A stretch of 64,000 nt of DNA from Nitratireductor sp. GISD-1A_MAKvit (lineage in GTDB: Bacteria > Pseudomonadota > Alphaproteobacteria > Rhizobiales > Rhizobiaceae): the NCBI RefSeq assembly GCF_040819555.1, contig NZ_CP161920.1, positions 3,161,001 through 3,225,000 of the forward strand, given 5' to 3'. Below are positions 10,755 to 18,972 of the stretch, piece after piece (position 1 is the stretch's first letter; each line of letters opens with the position of its first letter). Under the pieces are notes generated by a model, which saw only the letters and a program-made list of their open reading frames with translations, made no database searches and had not been told where the DNA came from. Position numbers and translations under genes: made by a program.

Positions 10755-10892
10755 GAAAGAAACTCCTTGCTTGGTTTCCTGTTGTGCCCCGCTTCGGGCC
10801 TCACCTGCGGCGAGACCTCGTTACTTTCACGCTATCGACGCCCCTTGATAAATTCCAATTGTCTTTAATGTTCGATGCGATAACCTTTCTCT
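10755..10892. promoter_or_regulatory. Divergent oxyR-katA control region (candidate OxyR site)
   Basis: The 138-base space between the two divergent genes must hold both promoters. The segment 10830-10890 is AT-rich against its surroundings. It carries GATAA words at 10847 and 10878 and a near-palindromic LysR-type element around ATTCCAATTGTCTTTAAT (10852-10869). OxyR commonly binds such a site to control both genes. The exact operator is a guess. Confidence 0.4.
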
Positions 10893-11804
10893 ATGATACG
10901 TCTCACCATCAGACAGATGCAGTATTTTGAAAGCCTGGCGGAAACGCTCCATTTCGGGCGGGCAGCGGCAAGCTGCGGTGTAACGCAGCCCGCTCTCTCC
11001 GCGCAGATATCCGAAATGGAAGCCCAGCTCGGCTTCAAGCTCTTCGAACGTGGCAGCGGCAGCGTGCGCCTGACCACCGAGGCGCAGTCTCTTTTGCCAC
11101 GCGTGGCGCGCATTCTTTCTGAGGTTCGTGCTCTGGAAGGAGAGGCCCGGCGCGAGCGCAAGGCCCTTGAAGGGCGCTTTCGGCTGGGCGTCATCCCCAC
11201 GATCGCGCCCTATCTGCTTCCCGAGCTTCTTCCATTGCTCAAACAGCGCTTTCCGCAGTTGCAACTGGAAGTGCGCGAAGCCGTAACCGATGCCCTGGCG
11301 GAGGATACCGCTTCCGGTCGCCTTGACGCCATGATCGCTGCCGCACCCATTGACGACACGCGGCTTGCGCCCGATGTTCTTTTTGAAGATCCGTTCTACC
11401 TTGCGGTCCCGAGCGCGGATGCTGCACGCATTGCCCCACCGGTGGCGCAGGAGAGCATGGCACTGGAACGGCTGATGCTTCTGGAAGACGGCCACTGCAT
11501 GCGCGGACAGGCGCTCGAAATCTGCGGGCGGGTCAAGCCGCGGACGCTGGAGAGCTTTGGCGCTACAAGTCTGACGACGCTGTTGCACATGGTATCGCAT
11601 GGGATGGGCGTCACTCTCATTCCGCGCATGGCACGCGCCTCGGCAAATCTTCTGCCTTCCGTCAGCGTGCTGCCGTTTCTCGCCCCCAGTCCTTCCCGAA
11701 GCATATGCCTTGCCGGCCGAAAAACCAACCCACGCAAGGCCGACTTCAGTGCGCTTCGTGGCACGATCCTGAAGGCGCACGAAATTCTGGTCTCCCGCGC
11801 CTGA
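10893..11804 (+). CDS. oxyR: Hydrogen peroxide-inducible transcription regulator, LysR family
   Basis: A 303-residue LysR-type regulator. The N-terminal winged helix-turn-helix (residues 1-60, with FGRAAASCGVTQPALSAQISEMEAQLG) is followed by a substrate-binding fold. The redox cysteine pair of OxyR is visible as LEDGHCMRGQALEICGR (Cys about nine residues apart, near residues 200-210), which together with the divergent catalase identifies it as OxyR. It would activate katA under peroxide stress. The ATG at 10893 has no strong ribosome-binding site. It converges on the MAPEG gene with only three bases between stops. Confidence 0.92.
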   Translation: MIRLTIRQMQYFESLAETLHFGRAAASCGVTQPALSAQISEMEAQLGFKLFERGSGSVRLTTEAQSLLPRVARILSEVRALEGEARRERKALEGRFRLGVIPTIAPYLLPELLPLLKQRFPQLQLEVREAVTDALAEDTASGRLDAMIAAAPIDDTRLAPDVLFEDPFYLAVPSADAARIAPPVAQESMALERLMLLEDGHCMRGQALEICGRVKPRTLESFGATSLTTLLHMVSHGMGVTLIPRMARASANLLPSVSVLPFLAPSPSRSICLAGRKTNPRKADFSALRGTILKAHEILVSRA

Positions 11805-11807
11805 CCT

Positions 11808-12224
11808 TCAGGCCGTCCAGAGACGGAACACCAGAAGGGCCCACAGGACGGCAAGAGCAACAAAACCCGCCGTAAACAGTGGCTGGCGATAGCGGATACG
11901 ATTCGACGTGACATGCACATAGGCATGCGCATAGCGCGTGAGCACGACCCCCCATGCCACCCAGACCGCCACGGGACCTGCCGCGCCGGTTACATACAGC
12001 GCCAGACAGGCGGGATGAAAAAGCATCGGCAGTTCGAACTGGTTGGCCAGATTGTTGCGCACAAACAGGCTTTCGGCCGGCTCGTCCCTGTTCTCGCGAA
12101 ACTGTGCGACGCGGGCACTGCCGCGTTCAACGGCAGCCTTCCGCCGCACCGCGATCAGGAAATAAACCCCGTACACCAGAACGGCATGGGCAATCATCGG
12201 CCAGAAGATGGCATTTTGGGACAT
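11808..12224 (-). CDS. MAPEG family membrane protein
   Basis: A 138-residue four-helix membrane protein. The sequence FRENRDEPAESLFVRNNLANQFELPMLFHPACLALYVTG contains the N-x-x-NQFE-P signature of the MAPEG superfamily (eicosanoid and glutathione metabolism proteins), and hydrophobic segments lie at residues ~8-25, 70-90, 90-105 and 117-135. Bacterial members are mostly uncharacterised and may have glutathione-dependent activity. It stands alone, convergent with oxyR. Confidence 0.82.
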   Translation of the reverse strand: MSQNAIFWPMIAHAVLVYGVYFLIAVRRKAAVERGSARVAQFRENRDEPAESLFVRNNLANQFELPMLFHPACLALYVTGAAGPVAVWVAWGVVLTRYAHAYVHVTSNRIRYRQPLFTAGFVALAVLWALLVFRLWTA

Positions 12225-12317
12225 GGTGAAAACCTCGCCTTGTCAGAAATCTGATTTCCCCATCAGCATTGAAAACCGGACGCTTTGCAAGGGTGGGCAT
12301 AGCGTAGGGAAAAAGCC

Positions 12318-12998
12318 ATGAAAGCATACGTCGCTGAATGTTTCGGAACGTTCTGCCTCGTTTTTCTGGGGTGTGCGAGTATCATCGCCGGCGGGTTCGG
12401 CACCCTGCTCCCGCTTGGTGCAATCGGGATCGCCGTAACGTTCGGGGTGGCATTGATCGCCATGGCTTACGCTGTGGGGCCCGTGTCAGGCGCGCACCTG
12501 AACCCGGCAGTGACCGCCGGGGTTTTCCTGTCCGGTCGTATGCCGGCCAGGGATGTTCTGCCCTATATGGTCGCGCAGGTGGCCGGTGCCATCATGGGCG
12601 CTGCAGCGCTTTGGGCAGCGGCCAATGGATCAAGCAACATCGCTCCGATTTCCCATGCCGCCAACAGTTGGGAGAATGCCGGCCTTTACCCTGTTCCGGC
12701 GGCGTTTGCGCTGGAAGCGCTGGGTACCTTCATTTTCGTTCTCGTCATTCTCGGCGTGACCGCCAAGAAACATCGAACCCCGCTGTCGGGTGTTGTTATC
12801 GGTCTCACGCTCACGGCAATTCACCTCAGCCTGATCCCTGTTACCGGATCATCGGTGAACCCGGCCCGGTCGATTGGCCCCGCCGTGTTTTCCGGCGCCC
12901 GTGAAATGAACCAGCTCTGGCTCTTTATCGCGGCTCCGCTTGTGGGCGCGGCCGTGGCAGGGCTGATCGCGAGAACGGGTCTGCTGGAACGCCAGTAG
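12318..12998 (+). CDS. aqpZ: Aquaporin (MIP family, AqpZ-like)
   Basis: A 226-residue six-helix channel protein. Both half-helix NPA motifs are present (SGAHLNPAVTAG near residue 63 and SSVNPARSIGPAV near residue 178), the second followed by the arginine of the selectivity filter, and the N-terminus AECFGTFCLVFLGC is typical of AqpZ. It should pass water through the inner membrane, and glycerol transport is unlikely with this pattern. AGGGAA precedes the ATG. Two hairpins lie between its stop and the convergent guaB. Confidence 0.9.
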   Translation: MKAYVAECFGTFCLVFLGCASIIAGGFGTLLPLGAIGIAVTFGVALIAMAYAVGPVSGAHLNPAVTAGVFLSGRMPARDVLPYMVAQVAGAIMGAAALWAAANGSSNIAPISHAANSWENAGLYPVPAAFALEALGTFIFVLVILGVTAKKHRTPLSGVVIGLTLTAIHLSLIPVTGSSVNPARSIGPAVFSGAREMNQLWLFIAAPLVGAAVAGLIARTGLLERQ

Positions 12999-13009
12999 CG
13001 GCAAGAAAA

Positions 13010-13028
13010 AAGGGCCCGAAGGCCCTTC
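13010..13028. terminator. Palindrome copy 1, between aqpZ and guaB
   Basis: The 19-base palindromic word AAGGGCCCGAAGGCCCTTC lies 12 bases after the aqpZ stop and is repeated exactly at 13168-13186. The A-run just before it (13005-13011) would form a U-tract on minus-strand transcripts, so this copy can act as a terminator for guaB read-through and perhaps for aqpZ. Confidence 0.6.
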
Positions 13029-13114
13029 AGACTGCTGACAAACCTCCCGGCGGCACGAAATCACTCAAGATTCACGGAACGTCTCGGATTCACATCGCGA
13101 ACAAAACGGAATCA

Positions 13115-13155
13115 AAACCCCTCGATTCCGACTTCTGCCAAAAATCGAGGGGTTT
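13115..13155. terminator. 13-bp stem hairpin, probable bidirectional terminator
   Basis: AAACCCCTCGATT (13115-13127) pairs perfectly with AATCGAGGGGTTT (13143-13155) around a 15-base loop, with T-rich ends on both strands. It sits midway between convergent aqpZ and guaB and probably ends transcripts from both sides. Confidence 0.65.
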
Positions 13156-13167
13156 GTAATCAATCTG

Positions 13168-13186
13168 AAGGGCCCGAAGGCCCTTC
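13168..13186. terminator. Palindrome copy 2, just downstream of guaB
   Basis: Exact second copy of the 19-base palindrome at 13010-13028, 19 bases past the guaB stop. The stem is GAAGGGCC/GGCCCTTC. It is positioned as the first guaB terminator. Confidence 0.55.
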
Positions 13187-13204
13187 TCCATCACAACAGT
13201 CCAG

Positions 13205-14707
13205 TCACGCGCCACCTGGATAATTGGGGCTCTCCCGCGTGATCGTCACGTCGTGAGCGTGGCTCTCCCGCAGGCCCGCCCCCGAAATGCGCACAAAGGT
13301 CGCCCGGTCGCGGAACTCCTGAAGATTGGGCGCTCCGACATAACCCATTGCAGCCTTCAGGCCGCCGGTCAGCTGATGCAGTACACCGCCTGCAGGCCCC
13401 TTGTAGGGAACCTGCCCTTCAATGCCTTCCGGGACCAGCTTCAGTGTGTCGCGCACCTCTGCCTGGAAGTAGCGGTCGGCGGATCCGCGCGCCATGGCCC
13501 CCACGGAACCCATGCCGCGATATGCCTTGAACGAACGTCCCTGGTGCAGATAGACCTCGCCGGGGCTTTCGTCCGTTCCGGCAAGAAGCGAGCCGATCAT
13601 CACCGCCGAGGCACCGGCGGCCAGTGCCTTTGCCAGATCGCCGGAGAACTTTATGCCTCCATCCGCGATCAGTGAGACACCTTCCCTGTCAGCAACCTCG
13701 ACGGCCGACATGATGGCGGAAAGCTGCGGCACGCCAACACCTGCGACAATGCGTGTGGTGCAGATGGAGCCGGGCCCGATGCCGATCTTGACGCCGTCCG
13801 CGCCCGCATCGATCAACGCCTTGGTGCCCTCGGCGGTGGCAACATTGCCGGCGATGATGCGCACGGCGCTCGACAGTTTCTTGGCACGGGCGACCGCGTC
13901 CAGAACACGCTGGGAATGCCCGTGCGCCGTGTCGATTACCAGAAGGTCGACACCGGCATCAATCAGACGCTCCGCGCGTTCAAAACCGTCTTCTCCGACA
14001 CTCGTCGCCGCGGCGGCCCGAAGCCGCCCCTGGGCATCCTTGGATGCATGGGGATTGAGCTGTGATTTTTCGATGTCCTTCACGGTGATCAGGCCGACAC
14101 AGTTGCCCGCCTCGTCCACCACAAGCAGCTTTTCGATGCGATGCTGATGCAGAAGCCGCTTGGCTTCATCCTGTGCCACACCATCCCGGACCGTGACCAG
14201 GTTTTCATGCGTCATCAGTTCGCGCACCCGCTGCTGCGGGTCGGATGCGAAGCGCACGTCGCGATTGGTCAGAATGCCGGCCAGACGCCCTGTGGCATGA
14301 CCTCCCGCGCCGCCATTCTCCACCACCGGAATGCCCGAAATGCCGTGCGCACGCATCAGCGCCTGCGCTTCGGCCAACGTCGCGTCGGGGCCGATCGTGA
14401 TGGGATTGACCACCATGCCGGATTCAAACTTTTTGACCTGGCGCACCTCCTCGGCCTGCTCGGCCGGTGAGAGATTGCGATGGATGACACCGATGCCGCC
14501 GGCCTGCGCCATGGCGATGGCAAGGCGTGCCTCCGTCACCGTATCCATGGCCGCCGAAAGGATCGGAATGTTGAGATCGATGTCGCCTGCGATGCGCGTG
14601 CGCACATCCGTCTGGCCGGGCATGACCTCCGAGTGGCCGGGCTGCAGGAGCACGTCGTCGAAAGTTAGCGCCTCTGCGCCGGTTGCTGTCTCGATGATTT
14701 TTGCCAT
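13205..14707 (-). CDS. guaB: IMP dehydrogenase
   Basis: Oxidises IMP to XMP with NAD, the rate-limiting step to guanine nucleotides. The 500-residue protein has the N-terminal barrel start [13 protein letters not shown], an inserted pair of CBS domains (about residues 95-215, including the segments GIPVVENGG and [12 protein letters not shown]), and the active-site loop [17 protein letters not shown] with the catalytic cysteine. C-terminal flap residues include [10 protein letters not shown]. The ATG at 14707 (AKIIETATG) is preferred: AAGGG precedes it and the 70 residues upstream in the open frame are not IMPDH-like. Confidence 0.96.
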   Translation of the reverse strand: MAKIIETATGAEALTFDDVLLQPGHSEVMPGQTDVRTRIAGDIDLNIPILSAAMDTVTEARLAIAMAQAGGIGVIHRNLSPAEQAEEVRQVKKFESGMVVNPITIGPDATLAEAQALMRAHGISGIPVVENGGAGGHATGRLAGILTNRDVRFASDPQQRVRELMTHENLVTVRDGVAQDEAKRLLHQHRIEKLLVVDEAGNCVGLITVKDIEKSQLNPHASKDAQGRLRAAAATSVGEDGFERAERLIDAGVDLLVIDTAHGHSQRVLDAVARAKKLSSAVRIIAGNVATAEGTKALIDAGADGVKIGIGPGSICTTRIVAGVGVPQLSAIMSAVEVADREGVSLIADGGIKFSGDLAKALAAGASAVMIGSLLAGTDESPGEVYLHQGRSFKAYRGMGSVGAMARGSADRYFQAEVRDTLKLVPEGIEGQVPYKGPAGGVLHQLTGGLKAAMGYVGAPNLQEFRDRATFVRISGAGLRESHAHDVTITRESPNYPGGA

Positions 14708-15002
14708 GGCCGACCCTTTGGAATGAGAGGACACGCGGCCCCGCCACAAAATGGCGCGGCCCCGCAGGATTGATTCCCTTTCAGGATTGGCGCTGGCTGG
14801 TACCACGTCAGCGCCAGCTTGAAAAGGTGGTGGCTTTCCATGGGCGAAGATTGTCTCACTGAAAAGACACACCAGCACCAACACAGCCCCGCCACTGCCA
14901 CAGGACAGCCCCCTCACTGCGTGCTATAGCGCGCGAGCTGATCCGGTCTGCTTTCCTTCTCTTGCCAATTCACCCGGCAGGCCGGCACAGGAATAGAACG
15001 CC
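14708..15002. other. Intergenic region upstream of guaB and the MFS gene
   Basis: This 295-base divergent spacer must hold the promoters of guaB (minus) and the MFS transporter (plus). I see no repeat, RNA or convincing operator in it. Confidence 0.4.
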
Positions 15003-16421
15003 TTGAACCGCACACTGCCGCTCATACTCGCCGTCGCGCTCTTCATGGAGCAGATGGATTCAACCGTCATTGCCACCTCTCTTCCGGCCATCGCCGCCGA
15101 CATCGGAACAAGCCCCGTCACGCTCAAGCTGGCCTTGACGAGCTATCTCGTCTCGCTTGCGATCTTCATACCGATCAGCGGCTTCATGGCCGATCGTTTC
15201 GGCGCCAGGAAAGTGTTCCGCATCGCCATTGCCGTTTTCGTGGTCGGCTCGATTGCCTGCGCGTTTTCCAATTCGCTTGCAGCATTCGTGCTGTCGCGCT
15301 TCCTGCAGGGCATGGGAGGCGCCATGATGACGCCGGTTGGCCGGCTTGTCCTGGTGCGCGCCACCCCGCGCGAGCAGCTGGTCAAGGCAATGGCCTGGCT
15401 GTCCGTGCCGGCACTCATCGGGCCGATTGCCGGTCCGCCGCTCGGCGGCTTCATCACGACTTTTTTCTCGTGGCACTGGATCTTTCTGATCAATGTGCCG
15501 ATTGGCCTTGCGGGCATTGCGATATCGGGGCGCGTCCTGCCAGAATTTCCCGCAGAAGAAACCGGCCGGCTTGATGCCACGGGATTTCTGCTTTCCAGCA
15601 TTGCCGCATCAGGGCTCGTCTTCGGCCTGTCGGTGATCAGCCTGCCTGCCCTGCCACCCCTTGTGGGCGTGTGCACCGTCCTGATCGGCATCATTGCCAC
15701 GACCCTTTACATCCGGCATGCGCGTCGCACGCCGCGACCGATCCTCAATCTCGGCCTGTTCGCCAATCGCGCGTTCCGGGCGGCCATACTGGGTGGTTCC
15801 CTTTTCCGCATCGGCGTGGGCGCCGTTCCTTTTCTTCTGCCACTCATGTTTCAGGTCGTGTTCGGTCTCACGCCCTTCGAATCGGGGCTACTGACCTTTG
15901 CTTCCGCCTTTGGCGCCATCGCGATGAAATTCATCGCGAGCACCGCATTGCGCACGGCCGGCTTCCGGGTCGTCCTGGTTGCCGCCTCCCTGCTTGGCGG
16001 TGCCAGCATCGCCATAAACGCCGCCTTCACCCCTGCGACCGCCCATTGGGTCATCATATCCGTCCTGATATTTTCGGGGCTTCTGCGGTCGCTGTTCTTC
16101 ACCTCGGCCAACGCGCTTGTCTTTGCGGAACTCAGTGATCGCGAGGCGAGCCAGGCGTCCACACTCTCTGCGGCAACACAGCAGGTCAGCATCGCCCTCG
16201 GAGTGGCCATTGGGGGTGGAATTCTGGAGGCGACGGCCATGATGACGGGAACCGAACTGGGCATCGACGCCTTCATCAACGCGTTCCTGATCGTTGCAGC
16301 GCTTTCAGCACTGGCGGCCGTCCCGTTTCTCACTCTTCCGCCGGAGGCCGGCAGCAGGGTTTCCGGTCACCGCCGGAGATCGCGCGCGCCTCTTGCCGAA
16401 CCGGCGCCGGCCGGCGAGTGA
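15003..16421 (+). CDS. MFS drug-resistance transporter (DHA2/EmrB-like)
   Basis: A 472-residue major facilitator superfamily exporter with about 14 hydrophobic segments. Family signs are motif D1, MEQMDSTVIATSLPAIAADIG, in helix 1, motif A as GFMADRFGARKVF after helix 2, and motif C-like GPPLGGFITTFFSWHWIFLINVPIG in helix 5, which marks proton-driven drug antiporters. The start is TTG at 15003 with AGGA ten bases upstream. The last ~25 residues are basic and probably cytosolic. The substrate is unknown. It reads towards rlmE and ends 23 bases from it. Confidence 0.87.
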   Translation: MNRTLPLILAVALFMEQMDSTVIATSLPAIAADIGTSPVTLKLALTSYLVSLAIFIPISGFMADRFGARKVFRIAIAVFVVGSIACAFSNSLAAFVLSRFLQGMGGAMMTPVGRLVLVRATPREQLVKAMAWLSVPALIGPIAGPPLGGFITTFFSWHWIFLINVPIGLAGIAISGRVLPEFPAEETGRLDATGFLLSSIAASGLVFGLSVISLPALPPLVGVCTVLIGIIATTLYIRHARRTPRPILNLGLFANRAFRAAILGGSLFRIGVGAVPFLLPLMFQVVFGLTPFESGLLTFASAFGAIAMKFIASTALRTAGFRVVLVAASLLGGASIAINAAFTPATAHWVIISVLIFSGLLRSLFFTSANALVFAELSDREASQASTLSAATQQVSIALGVAIGGGILEATAMMTGTELGIDAFINAFLIVAALSALAAVPFLTLPPEAGSRVSGHRRRSRAPLAEPAPAGE

Positions 16422-16444
16422 GCCGCGCCGTCCCGGCTGGCGCG

Positions 16445-17167
16445 CTATTCGCCGTCCCGGTCCACGCCTTCCTGACGTCCCTTAAATCCCTTGGCCAGAA
16501 GGTAAAGCTCGACCGATTCGGCGCGGGAGGCCTGCGGCTTCACGTGATGAACCGACTTGAAATTGCGCTTGAGCTGGTCGAGCAGACCCGTTTCCGCACC
16601 GCCTTGAAACGTTTTGGCCAGAAAGTGACCTCCCGGTTTCAGCACGGAAAGAGCGAAGTCAGCAGCGGTTTCGCACAGATGCATGGTGCGCAGATGGTCC
16701 GTCTGGCGATGCCCGGTGGTCGGGGCCGCCATGTCGGATATCACCAGGTCCGGCCCATCGCCCAATGTCTCCAGAAGGCGCTCGGGTGCATCGTCATCGA
16801 GAAAATCCATTTCCAGCACGATCGCCCCGGGAACCGGGTCCATGCCTAGATAGTCGATGCCAACCACCAGAGGATTTTCAGGCGTCGACCTGACACGCTC
16901 CGCCGCGACCTGACACCAGCCGCCGGGTGCAGCGCCCAGATCGATCACGCGTGCGCCAGGAAACAGGATCTTGTGCCGGTCATCGATCTCCGTCAGCTTG
17001 TAGGCCGCGCGCGAGCGCATGCCTTCGGCCTGGGCACGGTGCACATAGGGGTCGTTCAGATGCCGTTCGAGCCAGCGGCGTGAGGAGTTTTTCAGCCCTC
17101 GCTTTTTCTTGACCCGCGTCTTGAGCGCCCGCGCACCGCCGCTCGTTTTGGTTGGTTTCTTCGTCAT
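16445..17167 (-). CDS. rlmE: 23S rRNA 2'-O-methyltransferase U2552 (RlmE/FtsJ)
   Basis: Methylates U2552 of 23S rRNA using SAM during late 50S assembly. The SAM site [15 protein letters not shown] and the catalytic K-D-K-E residues are visible in [27 protein letters not shown] and ESVELYLLA. The first ~25 residues are strongly basic, an extension usual in Rhizobiales. The ATG overlaps the Ppx/GppA stop (ATGA), so the two genes are coupled, a conserved alphaproteobacterial pairing. Length is 240 residues. Confidence 0.93.
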   Translation of the reverse strand: MTKKPTKTSGGARALKTRVKKKRGLKNSSRRWLERHLNDPYVHRAQAEGMRSRAAYKLTEIDDRHKILFPGARVIDLGAAPGGWCQVAAERVRSTPENPLVVGIDYLGMDPVPGAIVLEMDFLDDDAPERLLETLGDGPDLVISDMAAPTTGHRQTDHLRTMHLCETAADFALSVLKPGGHFLAKTFQGGAETGLLDQLKRNFKSVHHVKPQASRAESVELYLLAKGFKGRQEGVDRDGE

Positions 17168-18501
17168 GCGCCCTGCCCCATGCGTCGCCGCCGGCGCCAG
17201 GCGCCATCAGCGGCCATCATTTCATTCAACATGCCTTCGCGCAGACCGCGATCGGCAACCCTTAGCCTTTCGGAGGGCCAACGACGCCGTATCGCTTCCA
17301 GGATTGCGCAGCCCGCGAGCACCAGATCGGCGCGGTCGGCACCGATACAGGGATTGGCCTTGCGCTGCTCAAAATCCCATGAAAGCAGCGTTTCGATCAT
17401 GCGGTCCACATTGCCGCGCTCCATCCACAGCCCGTCCACCTGGCGCCGGTCGTACCGCGCCAGGCCAAGGTGGACCCCAGCCAGCGTCGTCACCGTCCCC
17501 GACGTTCCGATCAGGTGAAAGCGTCCACCCTTGGCAACCCTGGCAAGCCGCCCGCCATCATCGAACCGGTCGAGCATCTCGCTCACCGCATCCACCATGG
17601 CTGCAAAGCTCTCGCGCGTGACCCGGTGCCCGCCAAACCGCTCCGCCAGTGAGACCACGCCCACGGGCAGAGAGGTCCAGGCGACGATATGATCCGCCAG
17701 TCGCGGTGTGCGGTGGCGTGAGATGTCCACCAGCGCAATCTCGGACGAACCGCCGCCGATATCGAACAGCACCACACCTTCGGTTCCCCGGTCGACCAGC
17801 GTGCTGCAGCCGGCCACCGCCAGCCGGGCCTCGGTTTTCCGGTCGATGATTTCCAGTGTAAGGCCGGTTTCGTGTTTCACACGCTCGATGAACGCTTCAC
17901 CGTTTTCCGCCGAACGGCAGGCTTCTGTTGCAATCAGCCGCATGCGTCTGGGTTTGCGGTGTCCGAGCTTGTCCGCGCAAATGCCGAGCGCGGCGACGGC
18001 GCGATCCATCGCCTTTTCGCTCAGCCGGCCTTCAAGGCTCAGCCCCTCGCCGAGGCGAACGATTCGCGAAAATGCATCCACGACGCGGAAATGCCCCGGT
18101 CTCGTCGGCACGGCGACAAGAAGCCGGCAATTGTTGGTGCCGAGATCCAGCGCCGCATAGCAGCTTCGCTGATCCTCCCGGGAAGAATCACGACGCTTTC
18201 CCGCGCTGGGCCGGGTTGCCTTCCCCGCCTCTCCATCCTGCTCGATCGCCGGCTTGAGCGCCTCTTCCCCGCCGTCGCGAACAAAAGCGCGCCGCTTGCG
18301 CCGCTTTCTCCGCTTGCGTTTGCGCGCGGGAGGATCTTCATGTGACGCCCCGCTGGCAGATGAAGCGGGAGCTTCGTCTGCGCAGGTCGAGGTTCCGGCC
18401 GACCGATTGTCGTCGAAGCCGAGGGTTTTGCCCCCATCCGACGCGGCATCCCGGACGACCCCTTCAACCGGCGAGACCTCGCCGTGGTCGTGGTTTTGCA
18501 C
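17164..18501 (-). CDS. Ppx/GppA family exopolyphosphatase/pppGpp phosphohydrolase
   Basis: A 445-residue ASKHA-fold phosphatase. The domain begins at about residue 110 with [16 protein letters not shown] (phosphate-1 loop), followed by [17 protein letters not shown] (phosphate-2) and [18 protein letters not shown] (adenosine-site region). It should hydrolyse polyphosphate and/or pppGpp. The ~105-residue N-terminal extension is low-complexity with a very basic [11 protein letters not shown] tract, perhaps for RNA or ribosome contact. GTG at 18501 is preferred over TTG at 18525 because AAGGAA precedes it. It is coupled to rlmE. Confidence 0.87.
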   Translation of the reverse strand: MQNHDHGEVSPVEGVVRDAASDGGKTLGFDDNRSAGTSTCADEAPASSASGASHEDPPARKRKRRKRRKRRAFVRDGGEEALKPAIEQDGEAGKATRPSAGKRRDSSREDQRSCYAALDLGTNNCRLLVAVPTRPGHFRVVDAFSRIVRLGEGLSLEGRLSEKAMDRAVAALGICADKLGHRKPRRMRLIATEACRSAENGEAFIERVKHETGLTLEIIDRKTEARLAVAGCSTLVDRGTEGVVLFDIGGGSSEIALVDISRHRTPRLADHIVAWTSLPVGVVSLAERFGGHRVTRESFAAMVDAVSEMLDRFDDGGRLARVAKGGRFHLIGTSGTVTTLAGVHLGLARYDRRQVDGLWMERGNVDRMIETLLSWDFEQRKANPCIGADRADLVLAGCAILEAIRRRWPSERLRVADRGLREGMLNEMMAADGAWRRRRRMGQGA

Positions 18502-18681
18502 CGCTTTTCCTTCGCCCCCGCGCAAGCCCGTGAGGGCGCAGCAGGCGGCTCATATCGTTTAGTTGGCGACAGAGTATCAGCCGTATACGGTTTCACCAAG
18601 AGTGGTCTTTGCATGAAGCGCTTCCATCTGGCGCGGACCAACAAAAATGCGTGCGGTTGCTCATGTAGGCGACATCCACCC

Positions 18682-18709
18682 TTGACTATGAAACTCAGCT
18701 TGCTAAATA
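18682..18709 (+). promoter_or_regulatory. Candidate promoter of tRNA-Gln
   Basis: TTGACT (18682-18687) and TAAATA (18704-18709), separated by 16 bases, form a plausible sigma-70 type promoter 30 bases upstream of the tRNA. Only positional and motif evidence supports it. Confidence 0.45.
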
Positions 18710-18738
18710 GCGTGGCGAAAGCGGCGCTCGCCGCCTGC

Positions 18739-18812
18739 TGGGGAATAGGTTAACGGTAGACCCACGGACTCTGACTCCGTTAGTCCTGGTTCGAATCCAG
18801 GTTCCCCAGCCA
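18739..18812 (+). tRNA. tRNA-Gln (anticodon CTG)
   Basis: A full cloverleaf can be drawn. The acceptor stem is TGGGGAA/TTCCCCA, the anticodon stem ACGGA/TCCGT encloses loop CTCTGAC with anticodon CTG, and the T arm is CCTGG-TTCGAAT-CCAGG. The discriminator is G and the encoded CCA is at 18810-18812. Its 3' end is the integration site of the island that follows. The last 20 bases are duplicated at 54427, so the tRNA remains functional after integration. Confidence 0.96.
18793..18812 (+). repeat. attL core of the genomic island
   Basis: GAATCCAGGTTCCCCAGCCA, the 3' end of the tRNA-Gln gene, is repeated exactly and in the same orientation at 54427-54446. A tRNA 3'-end direct repeat next to an integrase gene is the classic signature of site-specific integration. 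Confidence 0.9.
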
Positions 18813-18972
18813 TTTCGCACGTCCGCAGTTTGGATTCATTAAAGAATCTGTCCGCTGCGAATCCTCAAATGCAGTGTTTTTGCCGATTTTTGCCCTCTGT
18901 GCCCAAAACTGTCGCACAGGACTGATGCACATGGCTGTGCACGTCCTGCGCCAAGTACACAAGGATTCACTC

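Noticed and set aside
10827..11780. 317-codon frame antisense to oxyR
   Set aside because: oxyR is clear on the plus strand and the antisense product has no recognisable pattern.
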